Source: Strongyloides papillosus
Taxonomy: Eukaryota > Nematoda > Chromadorea > Rhabditida > Strongyloididae
Assembly: GCA_005656395.1 (NCBI GenBank)
Contig: SRSI01000063.1
Span: forward strand, 1-24,824
Reading direction: 5' to 3'
Length of the DNA stretch: 24,824 bases
In this document: positions 1-8,931 of the stretch, piece after piece
Numbering within the stretch: the first letter of the stretch is position 1
Layout: each line of letters starts with the position of its first letter
The notes under the pieces: generated by a model
The model's input: only the letters and a program-made list of their open reading frames with translations
Told to the model about the DNA's origin: nothing
Database searches by the model: none
Made by a program: the position numbers and the translations under genes

Positions 1-636
1 AATTTCTACAATATTGTTATTTATATCCATAATCTTAATTTTTTAATTTCATCTAAATCTAAATGCAATTTGATTTACATGTTTAAAGAAATTGTCTTTT
101 GAATATTAAAGTACAATCTTTCAGCAAAATTAAAATAAAATATGAAAAAAACTTTCTAGTCGTTAGAAAGAGTTTGAGAATATATTTAATAAAATAGTTT
201 TCACTAAATAGAAGAACCTTGTTGATACTAAGAATAACAAATAATCATTAAAAAGTAGAATTATTTAAATAAGAAATTCAAGCAAGAATTATCATTTTAT
301 AGAGGAGGTTCTCATATATTTCGGCTTCACAGTTTATTGATGTGCACATAAGTTCCACAAAGAAGTATCGTTTGATGTTACCAAAAATTGTTCTTTTGTA
401 AAATAGTATACATGAATTTCTTATGCAGGAGTTTACAAAGAGATTATGATGGTTATATCTTATGAGAAATTATTATAAATCCGTCTCTTTTGTGAGGTAC
501 TGTTCACTACAATATTATTATCATTTTATTAAATATTTTTACATTATTTATCATATTTAAACATTTTTTGTGTCAGTTTTTTAATTTCTGGAAACAACAC
601 CGGAATTAGGAATATTATTTTTATTTAAATCCACGA
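1..636 (+). repeat. 3' flank of an upstream paralogous unit
   Basis: This stretch has no gene. It aligns with the sequence downstream of genes 1, 2 and 3. The landmark around 160-183 (TTAGAAAGAGTTTGAGAATA) recurs at about 5885, 10979 and 15484, and the segment at 1-60 matches the region 240-250 bp after the stop codons of those genes. A further family member should therefore end roughly 250 bp left of the window. The flank is cut at 637 by a mariner-like element. Confidence 0.75.
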
Positions 637-964
637 TACAGGGTGGCCAAAGGCCAGGTCCAGTTGGATGGAACCACATGATAAATGGTATAACGGTGTT
701 TGTAGTTGAATAGTGTAAAGGATATGATACGCCAGTTTGGAGAGGATTAATGTAGTAGAATAAGATATCACAAGATCGTTTTCAAAAAGATTCTTACGAC
801 AAGTTGTGATTAAATTAACTAAAAATATTTGTATTGGTACTTATAAAGTACAGCTCTATAATATTTCAATTTAATTAAAAAATAAAGGATTAGCTGCCTT
901 AAAATGTTAGTTAAAAACATTTTCTTCATAAAATATTTTGTTTATACAACATTAATTTCCTTAA

Positions 965-1177
965 TATACTTCAAATATTTTTTATCGTTGTTACCTCTTT
1001 AAGAAATATTCTACTGAAGAACGGACAAAAATAGTTCGTGATTGCTACATCAACAAGTATTTAATTGTTACAACTCAAAAATTACTCAAAACCTATTACA
1101 ATGTGACCCAAGCTTCGTCAAGACATGCATTATTAAGTGTTGTAAATCATTTCAAAGAGTTAAATAAAACAATTTAA
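965..1177 (+). pseudogene. Mariner transposase N-terminal fragment
   Basis: This open stretch of about 70 codons has no start methionine and ends at TAA. It reads ...YSTEERTKIVRDCYINK... and later ...SSRHALLSVVNHFKELN. The pattern matches the N-terminal helix-turn-helix (DUF4817 type) of Tc1/mariner transposases: an EER-x-x-IV start, aromatic residues, a Ser/Arg turn, then a V-x-x-F-x-E/K helix. The DDE/D catalytic core is absent; the element continues into a nested insertion. The second mariner copy at 12635-13545 preserves what looks like the next part of the same protein. The family call is from motif reading only. Confidence 0.6.
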
Positions 1178-1267
1178 TAAGAGTAATATGTAATGTTTTA
1201 TAATGAACAAGCTTGTGCAAGAAATTAAATGGTCATCATTTAAAAGATTTATTTTTCATACATAATT

Positions 1268-2850
1268 GCGCACACCGGTAAGATGACCGGATTTTATGCT
1301 TTTTCGCACATTTTGGCGGGTAGAGACGCATTTTTATAACTTTAGGGCGCATTGTAAAAGTGATATTAAAACATTTTGTATTGTTATTTTTATTAAAAAT
1401 TAGGTATTATATATTTTTAAAAATTCAAAAATTCCAATTTTAAAGGTGTTTTTCACCTCAAAAAATACCCAAAAATGGCACTTTTTGGGACTTTACAGGA
1501 GCTACCACGAGATTTCAAAAAATATGAGACAGGCGTCATTCGATTCCTAAACTTCTTATCTATAACATATTTTTTTTTCAAAGGATGTTTTACGACTGGG
1601 AAAAAAGTTATGAGGCAAAAAGTAAGTTTACCTCAAAAAGTACCAAATTTTATTGTAAAAATGATAAAAAATAATTGTTAAAATTATAAAACATACTTAA
1701 AATTAAAAATATATATTATAAAACTTTTAAAGAATGCAAACAAATAAAAAAAGCAAACAATAAACATGTAAAAAATGCCAACAGGCTCTTTATCAAAACA
1801 AAGTGATTTTTGATTAAAAATGCCAACAATTGTTAGCTATAAAGACATAAACAATTAATTTTTCTTAACTATTTGATTTATTTACCTATCTCAATATGCC
1901 TAGAAAAATAAAATTTGCTTTATTAAGATTTAAAACTAGCTGTCTCAATTTAAATATGCTAATGCACAAACAAAAAAAAGAAATGAACTTTTTAAAAGCC
2001 TTAGGACTTTTTATATAAGTTCTAATTATGCATTACTGATGAATTAACAAAATGTTTTGAATATCTACATTTAAAGTTTGAAGAATCTCTACAAGAATTC
2101 AACTGTTACTAGAGAATTTAATATATTGCTAAAATATTATATATTTGGTTGATCATTTGGTTGAATTTATTGGTGATTATGGGACTTTTTGTTATTTCAG
2201 TGAGAAAGACACTAAAAGTTTTTATACTTGGCTTAAGAATTACTCAATTAGTTTTCATTATATAAATTATATACCACAAAACAATTAAAAAATGTTTTAT
2301 TTAATGGGAATAACGAATAATTGTCATGACTTAGAAATTGGTAATATTTTCAAAATTTTCTCGTTTTTCTTACTTTTATATACTAAGTATTTAAAATTAA
2401 ATAAAAATACTAAGAAAAATTACGTAAAAACTATTTTTTCGTTCTTTATTATTAAAAATTTGGTACTTTTTGAGGTAAAATTACTTTTTGCCTCATAACT
2501 TTTTTCCCAGTCGTAAAACATCCTTTGAAAAAAAAACATGTTATAGATAAGAAGTTCAGGAACCGAGTGACATCTATCTCATATTTTTTGAAAACTCGTG
2601 GTAGCCTCTGTAAAGTCCCAAAAAGTGCCATTTTTGGGTATTTTTTGAGGTAAAAAACACCTTTAAAATTAAAATTTTTGAATTTTTAAAAAAGCGTAAT
2701 ACCTAATTTTTAATAAAAATAACAATTGAAAAAATTTTAATATTACTTTTACGGTGCGCCTCAAAGATATGAGATTTTATAAAAACGACGCGGAAAAGCG
2801 TCATTTATGCAAAATCCCGTTTTTAATACTACGCGTTAGCGGTGTGTGCG
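1268..2850. mobile_element. Long-TIR nonautonomous DNA element nested in mariner
   Basis: The ends GCGCACACCGG (left) and GGTGTGTGCG (right) open inverted repeats of about 390 bp (roughly 1270-1655 and 2455-2850) with high identity across several blocks, for example GGGACTTTACAGGAGCTACC against its near complement at about 2600-2620. The inner 0.8 kb carries no convincing transposase. Two short open stretches, from the ATG at 1896 (41 codons) and at about 2130-2289, may be remnants of an ancestral protein. No clear target duplication was found. Long arms and a short centre suggest a Mutator-like or fold-back element, but the superfamily is undetermined. The open frames inside the arms (1475-1681 and 2292-2498) are products of the repeat. 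Confidence 0.75.
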
Positions 2851-3125
2851 TGAAATATTGACCTATTACGAATTGTATCCATGTGTTTTAAACTTAAAAA
2901 TAAGTTTAAATTGAAAAAAAAATTAAGAAATACTTTTTTTAAATGTAAAATATTAAGAAATTAAAAAACTTTTTTTAAGTTCATTCTTGAGAACGATCTT
3001 GTAATATATTATTCTCTAACAAATTCTCTACAAAATGCGTATAATACCATAAAAATATGTCACCTACAAAAAAAGTTATAAAGTGTTTTATTTCAACTGT
3101 GTCGTGACTTTTGGCCCACCCTGTA

Positions 3126-4005
3126 TTTTTACGTCAATTCATATTATTTTTTTCAATAGAATGTTCTAAACTTACAATAAATGTATAGAAATGCATTATG
3201 TTTATATGAACATTTATTTAAAAATATGGCGAAAAAAACTCCTTAAATTTTCCAATCATTACCAAAAGTCAAAAAAATACTTTAAAGTATAATATAACAA
3301 ACTATATCGCATATAAATTTTTATCAAATTACTATTTTATATATCCCTATTAGTACCGAAACTACAGAAATGATGTTTTTTGTAATTTTATTAGCTAAGA
3401 ATTTTTTATTATAGAAGATTTCAAATGAATCTAATACTAATAAAAAATAGAGAACATATTTAAAATATATTTCTCTGGAAAGATTTGGCTAGCTCCACTT
3501 GTATATCTAACACCAATGGGTATTGTTGGAACACTTGTATAGAAGCATCTCAAAGCAGAATGCATGAATTAAAATTCTTGGTAAAAAAGTTGGATTTAAA
3601 TAAATTGTAAGTTTTATTATTCTAAATCTATCACGTAATACTTAATATTTTATATTTATTATTCTCAAAATTTTATTTTTTATTGTCAATTATACTTCAA
3701 TAAAAAAAAACTTTGTATGAAATGATCAAAAATGATTTTTTTAATTTTTAATGAAAAAAAAAACATAACAGCACAAGAAATATTAATAGTCAAATTATAA
3801 ATGAGAAACGGGAGATATCCAACAATGGATAATAATTTATATTTAATATTTCTGAAACTTGTTTGTTAAATGAAATGAAAAAAATATTAATTTTCTATTG
3901 CTAATATCCGTTTTTTATCTAAAATTTATGATCTGAAGCCTCGATGAGCATTAAAATACTATTTACTTAACCTTTAACTAAACAGTAACAAAAACAGATT
4001 ATATT
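3126..4005 (+). repeat. 5' flank of unit 1
   Basis: No gene was found. The block is shared with the regions upstream of genes 2, 3 and 4. One landmark is the CACTTGTATAGAAGCATCT-like string (3529 on), which recurs at about 6766, 12327 and 16350. Another is CAACAATGGATAATAATTTA (about 3821), which recurs at about 8694, 12611 and 16633. These shared segments show that promoter-proximal DNA was copied with each gene. Confidence 0.7.
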
Positions 4006-4014
4006 TTCATAAAA
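4006..4014 (+). promoter_or_regulatory. TATA-like box of gene 1
   Basis: The sequence TTCATAAAA starts 57 bp before the ATG. The equivalent positions of genes 2 and 4 hold a perfect TATATAAAA and gene 3 holds TAGATAAAA at the same distance. Inferred core promoter; transcription would then start roughly 25-30 bp upstream of the ATG. Confidence 0.45.
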
Positions 4015-4062
4015 TGAAAACCAAGTAATATTTTATTTAGTAATATTATATTAAGTTATAAT

Positions 4063-5475
4063 ATGAAATTTTTTGTATTATTTCTAATACCAATCAATAT
4101 TTTATTATCTCAGATTCCACCCCCTTTACCTACGAAAACTAAAAACTATGCCATAGTAGAAAGTCCACCATCATTACCTTTGAAACGTTACAGCCATGTT
4201 GAAGTAAAGAATCCGCCACAATTACCTTCGAAACGTTTCAGCTATGTTCAAAATGGACATAACGATGTTCCAAGAGTTCAGTCAATGATTTACCATAGTG
4301 TTCAATCATATAAAGTTGGAGGTAGGACATTTTATGAGTGTAACGAAATGACCTTTCATAGTTCTGTGGAAGCACAAAATTATTGTCAAAAACTTAATAA
4401 CTATGAGTTATCAAAAGTTAAACAAAAACATTGGCATCATAGGTCATCTAATGGATACCAAAGAAATTCTCTTTCAGGATCAAATAGTGATCTAACGCAT
4501 AGAAGAAACTCTATTTCAAGATTAAGCGGCTCTTTAAGAGGAAGAGGACATTCTTTTTCAGGATCAAGAAGTTCTCTATCAGGATTAAGTAAGTCTTCAT
4601 CACGTCAATCTTTAGCGGATTTTAAAAACCATTTATCGTTAAGAAGAAATGGTGTGTCCGGATCAAATAACGCTTTATCGTCAAAAAGAGATTCTGTATT
4701 CGGGTCAAAATACGACTTATCGTCAAAAATAAATTCTGTATTTGGGTCAACTAATAATTTATTATCGAGAAGAAATTCTGTAAAAGAATCGACAGGTGAC
4801 TTATCAGAAAGAAGAACGAGCTCCACATCTAGAAAAGGAAGCTCTTTGTCAAGATCAAGAGAAAGTTTAAGTAATAATCAAATTGGCAATGAAATAAGTG
4901 AAAAATCTTTTGGCAAAAACAAGAAAAAAAAACCCGAAAGTCATGAGATTTGGCTAAAAGTGTGGAAAGATTGCACCTTTAAATGCTTTTCTGCAAGATA
5001 TTATGATGCTTATAAACAAAAAGTAAGTTTTACTTTCACAAATCGTATTTTTTTAATTACTTAGATCTTATTGGAAACAAACTTGTACAGATTAAAGCAT
5101 AAGGCAAATATTCTTCAAACGAATTCACAAATAGCTGACCTTGCACAAGATCTCGCTGAACAATATTTAGTAAAACAAAAATTAAATGTAAAAAAATATG
5201 ATAATTATGGAATATTATATACCAGAGTAAAAATATCATTAGCTACAACAGTATTAAAAGACTGGTATGATACAAAAATCAAGTATAACTTTTTTTTGAA
5301 CAAGCCAAGTTCTGAAGCTGCCAATAGTTTTACACAAATTGTCTGGAGAGAGACAAGACAACTTGGCGTTGGTGTACAACGTGATGATGATTATCTTGTT
5401 ATTGTTTTTGTTTTCTACCCTAAAGGTAATATAAAAGGAGAATATGGAAAAAATGTCCACAAATGGATTAGTTAA
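4063..5475 (+). CDS. Secreted CAP protein with SH3-ligand and RRxS repeats (gene 1)
   Basis: Two exons: 4063-5022 and 5065-5475, with a 42-bp GTAAGT...TTAG intron in phase 0, giving 456 residues. A signal peptide occupies about 1-16. Three PPxLPxK motifs follow at residues 19-25, 35-41 and 51-57, spaced exactly 16 apart. Next come a C93-x14-C108 module (FYECN...YCQKLN), a Ser/Arg-rich linker (about 120-270) with four 14-residue repeats, a Lys run, and a conserved block HEIW...WKDC...C. The CAP domain begins near residue 314. CAP signatures are clear: SFTQIVW and YPKGN. The usual tetrad is lost: HN is ETN (T325), GEN is GIL, the E of WYxE is T390, and the H before FTQ is S408. CAP proteins are usually secreted and are expanded in parasitic nematodes. 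A role in host interaction is inference. This is the only intact full-length member of the plan in the window. Confidence 0.9.
4642..4809 (+). repeat. 42-bp coding repeats in gene 1 (4 units)
   Basis: Four tandem 14-residue units start at 4642, 4684, 4726 and 4768. Their pattern is (R/K)R(N/D)SVxGSxxDLSS; the first reads RRNGVSGSNNALSS. Upstream, looser RRNS and SGSRSSLSG copies suggest older, eroded units. The same 14-residue period is more regular in gene 2. Confidence 0.8.
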
Positions 5476-6860
5476 TCATTTCGTATAAAGAATAAGTAAT
5501 AATCACTTTATTCTTTATTATCAATATATACTTATTTAAGCTTAATATTAAGGAGTTATGCTTAATATTATCTTCAAACATTATCTTGAATTTTAAAAAT
5601 CTAATTTTTAAATGATCACAGATAATTTTAAAAATTATATAAATAAAATTGCTTTGTAAATATAGATTTAAATCGATCTAATTTTAACCAATTGCATGAT
5701 TTTGCAAAAAAATTTTTTTTTCAAATTTATACAACATTACTTTTTTATACCTATAAATTCAATACCTAAGTTTTACTCAAATCATATAACAGTTTTAATT
5801 TACATGTTAAAAAATATTATTTTCTAGACATTAAAGAATAATTTTTTAGCAATATTGAGATAAAATATAAAAAACTTTCAAGTCCTTAGAAAGAGTTTGA
5901 GAATATATATCATAAAATGACTTTTGTAAAACAGATTAATTTCCTTTATACTACAGAATGACTGATAATCACTAGCACGTTGTAAAAGTATTAACAATAA
6001 TTTAAAGCAAGAGTTATCAATTTATAAAGAGAAATTCTCAAATATTTCCTATTTATAGTTTATCGGCGTGCATATATTACCTCAAAGAAAGACCATTTGA
6101 TGTTACCAATAGTTGCCCTGTTGTAAATAGTACACATGAACTTCCTTTACAGGTGTTTGTAATAAGATTATGATGTTGATTCTTTTAGAAATGATTAAAA
6201 ATTCGTCTTTTCTGTGAAGTAGTGTTTATTACGATATTATTGTCATTTTATTAAATATTTTTACATCATTTATCATATTTAAGCATTTTTTAAGTTAGTT
6301 TTTAAATTTCTGGTCACAACACAAAAATTAGAAGCATTATTTTTATTTGATTCCACGATGATTTTATGTCACTTCATATTATTTCTTTAATTAGAATATC
6401 CTATCCTTATTAAAAATATTTAGAAATGTATTTTGTTGATATGTATATTTATTTGACGATAAGGCGTAAAACAGTTTCTTAAACTTTCTTGTCATTGCAA
6501 AAAATCAAAAAAATACATTAAGTATTATAAAGTGGACTGCTTTATGTACAAATGTACACCAAAACAATATTTGAAATTCCGGTTTTAATAATAGAAACTA
6601 TAAAAACGCTGTTTTGTTATAGTGTTACTAACCAAGAATTTTCAATTACAATTGATATCGAATGAATTTGACAGCATATGAAGTGAAGAACGTGTATACA
6701 GACTTTATAATTGGAAGGATTTGGTTAGGCACAATTTTTGTCTAGTACCAATGGGTATTGATGAAGCATTTGTATAGAAACATTGAAAACACAATACATT
6801 AATTAAAATTTTCAGTCAAATAACATTGATTTATATTGATGTTACTTTTTATTATTCTGA
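5476..6860 (+). repeat. Unit 1 3' flank / unit 2 distal 5' flank
   Basis: No gene was found. The block aligns in order with 1-636 plus 3126-3640, with 10576-12400 and with 15065-16440. It contains the uninterrupted counterpart of the mariner insertion site at about 6350 (CCACGATGATTTTATGTCA against the filled CCACGATA... and ...TATTTTTACGTCA). Confidence 0.65.
5485..5518 (+). other. Hairpin 10 bp after gene 1 stop
   Basis: ATAAAGAATAA (5485-5495) and its exact complement (5508-5518) form an 11-bp stem with a 12-nt loop in the presumed 3' UTR. No counterpart follows genes 2 or 3, so chance in AT-rich DNA is possible. Confidence 0.3.
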
Positions 6861-8507
6861 AAATAAAAAGTTAGAAATTACATTTTCAAATACGATAAAT
6901 CAATTTCTCTGTAATTTAAAAACATACACAAAAAGTTAAATTTAAAAAACAATGATTATTCAATAGAGAAAATTTTTTTGTACATTAAACATACAAATAC
7001 TGAAATACAAACGTGACATTTTCAGTTAAAAAAATCAACTATTCAAAATGAATATTTAGCACAATTTTTCAAATTACAAAATGATAACGTGACATATGTC
7101 TGGTTTCGTGTAAATAAAGAAAATATAACCACATTAAAAAATTTAATAAAAAATCGATTCATCTACATTTTGACCAACTTGAGAAAGAAGTATAAAAAAT
7201 AAAGTGTCAATATCTTAAAATGTTTGAAATAAATTTCTCTAGTAATGTTTTTGAAATATAGAAGAAATAAATGCATTGAAACTTTTTTCTTTCTTAATAT
7301 TAGTATTAAAAAATAAAAGTTTCTTTTTAAATTACAAAATAATTTCTTTCCTTTTATCTCGAGAATAATAAATTGATCAATACGTTCTTGTATGTCATTC
7401 GATAAGAGCATTTAATTGCACATGTGAGTTGTGAAAACATTTTATTGAAAATGTTCCATTATGACATACTTTTTCGAAAAAATTTAAAAAATCTCTTCAT
7501 ATTACATCTTAAGAATTCACTTTAATTGAAAACATTAATTTTTTAATTATTTATCTATATTATGTATGAATAATTCTACTCATACAACTTCCTAACAGTT
7601 CTTTATCCTTTTTATTTAACTTTTTAAATGTTCTAGTTTCAACATTTTGAATATTTGTACAATAACCGTTTTTTTGTGCCTCTGACGTATTAATTCTAAA
7701 TAACATTTGCGAATTATTTTTTTTATAAAGATAAATTGCCTTTACTAAAATTGTCGTCTTATTGACTGCAGAGATCGTTATTAAGTTTAATTGATTCTGG
7801 TCGCCAAAATTTAAAACTTTTCGTGAATTATTTACTTTGATTTATATGTTTTTTGAATGCTAGATATTTAACGGCATCACGTAAATGTGAAAATTTTGTT
7901 TGTAGTTTTATTTCAGTAACTGTTGTATGTAGTTTACTTATTTCTTTTGTGTTAATAATGTTTGGAAAGAAATTCATAAATATACCATAATACAAACAAA
8001 ACATATTATAACTTCAGATATATTGCCAATATCAAAACAATTATATTTTTTTAAAAAAGTAACCATTTTCTGTAGATAAAAGGTATAGATGTTTAACATA
8101 GCTTATATGCAGCGAATTTGAAGACGTATAACGATTAATATGATAACATTTAGAATTATTTAAAAAAGGTAGAAATTTACAATACTTCTTCATAAAACAA
8201 TTATTATAATTACAAATAACCCATATGCTATCATTTATCTTTTAATGAGATCTTTTTATATGATCTTGGAGATTATCCAGATACATATTTCCACTGCAAA
8301 AATAGCATTTTAAACTTTATAAAATGATTCATTTTTGAGCTTTTACTAATTTCAAAAGATTTTATTTATATAAAATGTTTATTGACAAACATATGCTATC
8401 AAAATTTCTTATGATTAAGTGTATATTTTAGCTAATATATTAATTAATTATTTTAAAAAGCATTTTTTTAAAAATGTATTTAAAATTTAGTTAGATTTCT
8501 GTAAATA
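6861..8507. mobile_element. Unit-2-specific insertion of about 1.65 kb
   Basis: The flanks continue the shared intergenic sequence: ATTATTCTGA to 6860, and AATAGAT...ACTTACC from about 8504, matching a continuous TTCTGAATAGATCAC in unit 4 near 16440. The block in between is absent from units 1, 3 and 4. AAATA occurs at both junctions (6861-6865 and 8503-8507) and may be a 5-bp target duplication, though this is weak evidence in such AT-rich DNA. No terminal repeats were recognised. The block carries the decayed minus-strand gene at 7560-8316. Confidence 0.5.
7560..8316 (-). pseudogene. Decayed C2H2 zinc-finger protein fragment
   Basis: Read on the minus strand, codons at 8307-8245 give CYFCSGNMYLDNLQDHIKRSH, an apparent zinc finger with C-x2-C-x11-H-x4-H. 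It is followed by an in-frame TAA and then a Cys-containing open stretch (ICNYNNCFMKKYCKF...). After a frame change, 7977-7828 encodes a 49-codon piece (MNFFPNIINTKEISKL...LRDAVKYLAF). After another, about 7840-7560 encodes LNFGDQNQLNLITISAVNK...LLGSCMSRIIHT. Residue composition looks like former coding sequence, with stops and frameshifts marking decay. C2H2 fingers of this kind occur in transposon-encoded and in ordinary nuclear proteins; the family is not recognised. The piece lies wholly inside the unit-2-specific insertion, so it probably arrived with it. Confidence 0.4.
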
Positions 8508-8874
8508 GATAAATTAAAACTTACCTATTTTATATTTTCTATCCTCAAAATTTTATTCTTTAATGTCAAGTATTCTTCAACAAAAAAACTTTTGAAGAGT
8601 TATCAAAAATGATTTTCTAATATCGAATGAAAAAAACATAAATTATTAGAAGTATTGATAGTTGAATTTGTAAGTGAGAAAAAGAAGATCTCAAACAATG
8701 GATAATAATTTATGTTTAAAATTTTCCAAACTTGTTTGCTAATGAAATGAAAAAGTTTACTCATTTTTTGTTAATATTTATTTGTTAATTTAATTTACGA
8801 TTGGAAGCCTAATTAAACTTTAAATTAATATTTACTTACTACATTAAAGAACAATAATAAAACATATTATACTT
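8508..8874 (+). repeat. 5' flank of gene 2
   Basis: No gene was found. The block resembles 3640-4005, 13546-13706 and 16440-16809, including the CAACAATGGATAATAATTTA landmark. It is the promoter-proximal part of the tandem unit. Confidence 0.6.
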
Positions 8875-8883
8875 ATATAAAAC
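8875..8883 (+). promoter_or_regulatory. TATA box of gene 2
   Basis: A perfect TATATAAAA starts 57 bp before the chosen ATG at 8932, the same spacing as in the paralogues. This supports starting translation at 8932 rather than upstream. Confidence 0.5.
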
Positions 8884-8931
8884 GAAAAACCAGGTAATAT
8901 TTTGATTAGTTTTATTATTATATTTTATAAA

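Larger units (their letters stand above)
639..3123 (+). mobile_element. Tc1/mariner-like element, decayed
   Basis: The left end CAGGGTGGCCAAAGGCC (639 on) and the right end TTTTGGCCCACCCTG (to 3123) are inverted repeats flanked by TA on both sides (637-638 and 3124-3125), the target duplication of IS630/Tc1/mariner elements. The inverted repeats extend inward for roughly 200 bp with divergence. The unit-2 counterpart (about 6350) reads through without the insertion, giving an empty site. A decayed transposase N-terminus lies at 965-1177, and the centre is replaced by a nested long-inverted-repeat element. It cannot be autonomous. Confidence 0.8.

Noticed and set aside
4010..4031. Four-codon upstream ORF (ATG AAA ACC AAG TAA) before genes 1 and 3, MKTN* before gene 4
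   Set aside because: The ATG overlaps the TATA-like box, so it probably lies upstream of the transcription start. The ATG is lost in gene 2.
7163..7411. 82-codon minus-strand open frame
   Set aside because: Its composition is that of AT-rich noise (F, L, I, K runs). It has no domain or paralogue and is not clearly continuous with the zinc-finger fossil.
8902..8931. Upstream start for gene 2 adding ten residues
   Set aside because: That frame begins at a TTG. The ATG at 8932 matches the start context and signal peptide of the paralogues.
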